Assembly (NCBI GenBank): GCA_004553485.1
Contig: SFLG01000079.1
Location: 1 to 10,697 of the forward strand
Length of the DNA: 10,697 nt
Origin: Bacteroidales bacterium
Lineage (GTDB): Bacteria; Bacteroidota; Bacteroidia; Bacteroidales; Muribaculaceae
Reading direction: 5' to 3'
Part shown: in pieces, positions 6,990 to 10,697 of the stretch
Layout of the letters: the number at the start of each line of letters is the position of its first letter
Position numbering within the stretch: the first letter of the stretch is position 1
Program-made: the position numbers and the translations under genes
The notes under the pieces: generated by a model
What the model was told of the DNA's origin: nothing
Seen by the model: the letters and a program-made list of their open reading frames with translations, nothing else
Database searches by the model: none

Positions 6990-7110
6990 CTGTGGCCCGA
7001 TGTGGCCTATACGCCCTTTGCGGCGGGGGGCGACGAGGGCGGGGGCGGGTGGCAAGTTTGTGGGTTGCGGGGGCGGTTGGTGATTTTTTGCGATGTTTTT
7101 TGGGTTTTTG
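6990..7110. other. Non-coding G-rich stretch with G-quadruplex potential
   Basis: No gene is supported here. Runs of G at 7025-7030, 7037-7039, 7041-7045 and 7047-7049, separated by 6, 1 and 1 bases, satisfy the G3+N1-7 pattern on the plus strand. Further runs at 7062-7064 and 7069-7073 follow. The stretch sits about 40-85 bases upstream of the -33 element of the next promoter. Downstream of it the sequence turns T-rich. Confidence 0.5.
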
Positions 7111-7141
7111 TTTGCATTTTGCAGTTTTTTGGTTAACTTTG
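7111..7141 (+). promoter_or_regulatory. Strong Bacteroidota-type promoter of the large secreted protein gene
   Basis: TTTG at 7111-7114 is followed by a 19-base spacer and TAACTTTG at 7134-7141, a near-ideal match to the Bacteroidota -33/-7 promoter. Transcription should begin near 7147, leaving a leader of about 285 nt before the ATG at 7431. The spacer is T-rich. This is the clearest promoter in the window. Confidence 0.75.
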
Positions 7142-7147
7142 CGGCAG

Positions 7148-7430
7148 GTTTCCATACGGCCCGGCTCGGGTCGGGGATGATGATGGCCGGACAATGCCGG
7201 ACCATATCCAAAAAATACATGGTTCTCTTTCTTATCTTTCAACGCAACAGTTTTCATTTTATACTTCACCGCAACAGTTAAAACTCCAACCACAAGGCAA
7301 TTTCACTTCAAGGTAAAATCACACCCGGTTTCCTCTTTGATTTCACATTAGGTTTATCAATATTCATATTCACACATTAGGTTTCATTTAAGCAAGGACA
7401 GGCATTGTTCTTTAAAACGACGCTCTGCTT
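7148..7430 (+). promoter_or_regulatory. Long structured 5' leader
   Basis: The leader begins with CCCG-GCT-CGGG (7160-7170) and a longer hairpin in which ATGGCCGG (7183-7190) pairs with CCGG-A-CCAT (7197-7205), with one bulged A and the loop ACAATG. It then turns A/T- and C-rich with few Gs. Two direct-repeat pairs follow: CGCAACAGTT at 7243 and 7270 (27 apart) and CACATTAGGTTT at 7344 and 7373 (29 apart). TTCA begins near 7238, 7265, 7302, 7342 and 7369, so the stretch may be a decayed array of units of about 28-40 nt. It matches no riboswitch I recognise. No Shine-Dalgarno precedes the ATG at 7431. Confidence 0.5.
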
Positions 7431-10400
7431 ATGAACAATCTTTACTCTACAACAGGCCGCAAGCTGCGTCTTATAGCTTCGGCACTACTCTTTACAGTAA
7501 CATGGGCGGCCACGGCACAGACGGCCGACCCGTGCGAGGGCAAGACCTACCAATGGGTCGACGAAAACGGCGTCACCCGCACAGCCCCCTACCTCGAGAC
7601 AGCGACAAACGAGCACCCCAACCAGATGAAGGCGCTGGTGGCATCGCTCTTCGCCGACCAAACCATCCCCGGCCAAAAGCGCTTCGGGTATTACTTCAAA
7701 AACTCAGACGTTTATGGCAACACAGGCATTAACTATTGGTACTCGTCGCTGGACGGCCATAGCCGTACAACCGGCGGCAGCGACAACGTCTCCGGCAACT
7801 ACTGGGTTTGGATGAACTATTACATTTGGGACAATGTTAAAGGTACTCAAAATGTCAAATTACCAGAATCGACAGAAACCAGACCTTGGCGTCCCGAAAA
7901 TCAGATTTTCAAACAATACCGGGATGTAGCGCCAATGCTGAACGAACTCGACTTCGAGAGTTTCAATCATCCCGACAATAGCAACACCGCCCAACGCACC
8001 GAAATCACTCCCGAAGAGGACGGCAAAACGGCCCTGCTGATCGAGATGACCGACGACTACAACGCCACCCAGGACCTCGACCCGGACGTGGCCTGGAGCC
8101 ACATCAAATCGATAACGGTGCTTCCCTTAACCCGCCAGTACCGCGTCGAAAACGAGAAAAATCCCGAACGGAGCGGCTTCCTGTTCAACATCAACCGTCC
8201 CCTCAACAAGTTCTTCGTGGCCATCAAGGGCGACATCATGGACCGCGGCACCACCAGCTGCTTCGCACCTCTGTACGAGGGATACGAGCAGCTTGCTCCT
8301 TCGGTTGAAGACGCCGATTACAAATTTGGCAAATACGTCGAAAACGCTTACTCGCAGATGCTTGGCGGCAGCGTCTTCCCCGTCAGCCACAACTGCGCCT
8401 CGGTTCCCGCTCGCGCCCACGCCACAATGATGGGCGGCAAGAGCGACAGCGACGCCATCCAGGCCAATATGCTGATCTGGCTCCCCGACTACCGCTACTA
8501 CGACCAGGAGCTGAGCGAAATCAACAGCTACACCCAGACATCCAGCGTCGATTACCGTCCCTACTTCTTCATCTACAACATACCCCTCACCTCCACGCTC
8601 GACAACATCGACAATAGCACCCACAACGTGCAGGTGAAGAACAGCTGGACCTCGAGCCTCAAAAACGTCACCAATGACGACGAGCCCGAGCGTTTCCGCC
8701 TGCTGCGAAGCTACGACCGCACCAACTGGTCCGAAGTCCCCGCCAACGAGATAGAAGAGGTAATCACCACCGGCGCCACAAAGGACCCAGCCACCGGCTA
8801 CCTCACCCACAACGCATCCACGGTCGAAGTCCTCGTCCACGAAAAGCAGTACGCCGAGCCCGACACCGTATATTATAAGGTGTTCGGACGTCTCGCCAAC
8901 ACCGAGTTCGACGAGGTGGCGAGCAACGAAACGATGGTTCCCATCCCCGGCTATGCCTCCGGCACAACACCCAAGCTGACCATCGCCCTGAAGCATGTCT
9001 CCGATTTTGACAAGAAAAAACAGCAGAACAACTACGAGAACACCGTCAGCTTCCTGCTGCAGGGCAACGACACCGACGGCATCAAGAGCGAGAACATCGG
9101 CGACAACACACTCTTCTACCTGAAGCGTTACCGCCACACCGGCGAGCTCGACAAGACGTTGGACAACTTCAGTGTTGACAACGGCACAACGGTTGCTACG
9201 GTGAAGTTCACATACAAGGACAAAAATACCTGGACCGGCATTTACCAGTACGAGGTTGTGGTGACCGACGTAACCGGTGCCGAACCGGTATCGGCAGCCC
9301 CCTACATCCTGTACTCCGGTCCTGGAAAAGTTTTGGGAGTGGTGGGTTCGCCCAAGGAGTTCCACTTCGAGGGCGAATACGATGCCAACTCGGTATGGGG
9401 TTCGTTCGTCGACAAATTCTCCTACAGCCTCACGCAGGACGGCCACGCCGATGACGCAACCTACTACTATCGCCTCTTTGCCGAAGATGCCCACAACGTC
9501 ACCACCACCGGCAAGTCAGGCGAAATCCGCTCGAACGTCGCCAAGGCCATCATGCCGCCTATGACGCACGACGCCGGCTTTACCTCGTACTCGCTCGACG
9601 AAATCAAGGGCGACCAGGACGCTCACCTCGAGCCGTCCACTCCCCTGACCACCTTCATCCCCCTCAGCGCAAGCCCCACGGTCAAGAAGTGCGTCATCGA
9701 GCTTGCCGACGAGAACACCGTCGTGGCCGAGGCCGACCTCACCGACCAGGGCATCTGGGTTATGAAGGGCTATGGCGCTGACGGCAGCGTCATCGACGAA
9801 AACACCCTGCAGGCCGGCAACGGAGGCAGCATCAGCGTCAGCGCCGACAACGCCTACATGGACCGCTCGACCGTTATGATTATCCACGACGGCGACAACA
9901 CCTACGGCACCGCGCGCGTCACCCTGCCCATCCTTCCCGTTGTCAAGGTGTACAAAATCAACCTCGAATACGACAACTACTACCGAAACGGTTACAACAC
10001 CACGGCCAAGCTCAGCGTCTCGCTGCCCGAGTCGGCCGACGACAACTTCCGCAGCCACGGCTACGGCGTCTGGAGCATCGAAGGCATCGTTCAGCCGCCA
10101 CTGATGCGCGAAATCGACTCGAAGAACCACCACAAGCACAACTCCGACACCGAGGCATGCACGTTCTGGTACGACAAGGATATGCCCGCAAACACCGTCT
10201 TTGCCGGCCCGGCAGCCAACAGCGCCACCACTCCCGGTGACATGTACGAGGAGGGCTCCATCTGCGACAGCGAGGCCTCGGCAAGCATCAGCGAATTCCG
10301 CGAGGCACGTCAGGGCTCCAAGCAGGCCCCCTATGCCCGCTGGTACAAAGCCCGCTACTATGCCCGCTACATCAGCCCCGCCGAGATGGACGGCTCGTCC

Positions 10401-10697
10401 GAAGTCACAAAGGCCCCCGCTCAGCCCCGCTACATCGTAGTCGAGAACCGCGGAGGCGCACGTGAGGAAGGCGACAACCACACCACCGGCGTCACTGCCG
10501 CCGACGTGCTGCCCGACGCCGTTTATCCCCGCGTCACCGACGACATCGTCAACATCGACGGCCGGGGCGAGGTACTGGTCTGCAACCTGCAGGGCATGAC
10601 CGTCGCCGCCCTCGACGACAACCACGACGACACCGCCACCCGCACCGTCAGCCTGGGCAACCTCCCCGCCGGCATCTACTTTGTCCGCCTCAACGGC
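7431..10697 (+). CDS. Large secreted protein of unknown function, 3' end outside window
   Basis: Reads 1089 codons from ATG 7431 to the window edge without a stop. Residues 1-29 form a signal peptide (basic start RKLR at 10-13, hydrophobic core, ATA before Q30); there is no lipobox cysteine. I do not recognise the body. It is rich in Asp, Asn, Thr and Tyr, as in extracellular beta-sandwich proteins. An early aromatic patch lies near residues 96-132 (INYWYSS, NYWVWMNYYIW). The middle has long strand-like stretches that could be Ig or fibronectin-like modules, and HHKHN lies near 902-906. The end, from about residue 1030, reads VLVCNLQGMTVAAL (1048-1061) and LPAGIYFVRLNG (1078-1089), like the C-terminal targeting domain of type IX secretion cargo, so only about 5-20 residues may be missing. 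The protein is probably exported to the surface or beyond. It has its own strong promoter and long leader. Confidence 0.85.
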   Translation, partial: MNNLYSTTGRKLRLIASALLFTVTWAATAQTADPCEGKTYQWVDENGVTRTAPYLETATNEHPNQMKALVASLFADQTIPGQKRFGYYFKNSDVYGNTGINYWYSSLDGHSRTTGGSDNVSGNYWVWMNYYIWDNVKGTQNVKLPESTETRPWRPENQIFKQYRDVAPMLNELDFESFNHPDNSNTAQRTEITPEEDGKTALLIEMTDDYNATQDLDPDVAWSHIKSITVLPLTRQYRVENEKNPERSGFLFNINRPLNKFFVAIKGDIMDRGTTSCFAPLYEGYEQLAPSVEDADYKFGKYVENAYSQMLGGSVFPVSHNCASVPARAHATMMGGKSDSDAIQANMLIWLPDYRYYDQELSEINSYTQTSSVDYRPYFFIYNIPLTSTLDNIDNSTHNVQVKNSWTSSLKNVTNDDEPERFRLLRSYDRTNWSEVPANEIEEVITTGATKDPATGYLTHNASTVEVLVHEKQYAEPDTVYYKVFGRLANTEFDEVASNETMVPIPGYASGTTPKLTIALKHVSDFDKKKQQNNYENTVSFLLQGNDTDGIKSENIGDNTLFYLKRYRHTGELDKTLDNFSVDNGTTVATVKFTYKDKNTWTGIYQYEVVVTDVTGAEPVSAAPYILYSGPGKVLGVVGSPKEFHFEGEYDANSVWGSFVDKFSYSLTQDGHADDATYYYRLFAEDAHNVTTTGKSGEIRSNVAKAIMPPMTHDAGFTSYSLDEIKGDQDAHLEPSTPLTTFIPLSASPTVKKCVIELADENTVVAEADLTDQGIWVMKGYGADGSVIDENTLQAGNGGSISVSADNAYMDRSTVMIIHDGDNTYGTARVTLPILPVVKVYKINLEYDNYYRNGYNTTAKLSVSLPESADDNFRSHGYGVWSIEGIVQPPLMREIDSKNHHKHNSDTEACTFWYDKDMPANTVFAGPAANSATTPGDMYEEGSICDSEASASISEFREARQGSKQAPYARWYKARYYARYISPAEMDGSSEVTKAPAQPRYIVVENRGGAREEGDNHTTGVTAADVLPDAVYPRVTDDIVNIDGRGEVLVCNLQGMTVAALDDNHDDTATRTVSLGNLPAGIYFVRLNG

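Noticed and set aside
7093..7176. Upstream start for the small leader ORF
   Set aside because: This part covers the -33 and -7 promoter elements and would lie before the transcription start.
8127..9494. Minus-strand open frame of 455 codons
   Set aside because: Antisense to the large secreted protein gene. Its Val/Gly-rich protein is the usual product of reading the reverse of C-ending codons, while the plus strand has a signal peptide, promoter and C-terminal tail.
9516..10625. Minus-strand open frame of 369 codons
   Set aside because: Same reason: a Val/Gly/Ala-rich antisense shadow of the plus-strand gene.

Overview
The window looks like chromosomal DNA of a high-GC member of the Bacteroidales, most probably Muribaculaceae-like. 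Evidence: two promoters with the Bacteroidota -7 element TAnnTTTG (TAACTTTG), no purine-rich ribosome binding sites before the starts, a CBM9-like gene and a GHL10 gene of the types common in this phylum, and two large secreted proteins with the NLQG...PAGIY kind of C-terminal tail found on Bacteroidota surface or secreted proteins. The family-level placement is inference; no rRNA or marker gene is present.

Layout. Bases 1-1909 (minus strand) hold two glycosyltransferase genes in one operon: a GT-B/GT4-like enzyme (788-1909), then a GT2-like GT-A enzyme whose start overlaps it by 4 bases (ATGA) and whose 3' end leaves the window. Their promoter lies near 2070-2077. The transcribed leader of about 155 nt between promoter and start codon is made almost wholly of a degenerate 9-base-step repeat. 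A second, weaker promoter points right and serves a LysE/RhtB-type exporter (2197-2847) and, 22 nt later, a cytoplasmic CBM9-like protein (2870-3517). After a 121-bp gap comes a 1104-residue secreted GHL10 glycoside-hydrolase-like protein (3639-6953) with a long extension. Its stop codon sits inside a 44-base imperfect palindrome, also built on a 9-base step.

Bases 6990-7430 have no convincing gene. They hold a G-rich, quadruplex-capable stretch, a near-perfect Bacteroidota promoter (7111-7141), and a leader of about 285 nt with two GC hairpins and two pairs of direct repeats. The leader feeds a very large secreted protein of unknown function (7431 to beyond 10697), which appears to be within a few residues of its C-terminus at the window edge.

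Functionally, the left part suggests surface-glycan synthesis, the middle small-molecule export plus a carbohydrate-binding-like protein, and the right part two exported proteins sharing a C-terminal tail type. No mobile element, CRISPR array, tRNA or rRNA was seen. The least ordinary signals are the two 9-base-step repeat tracts at gene boundaries and the long structured leader of the unknown secreted protein.
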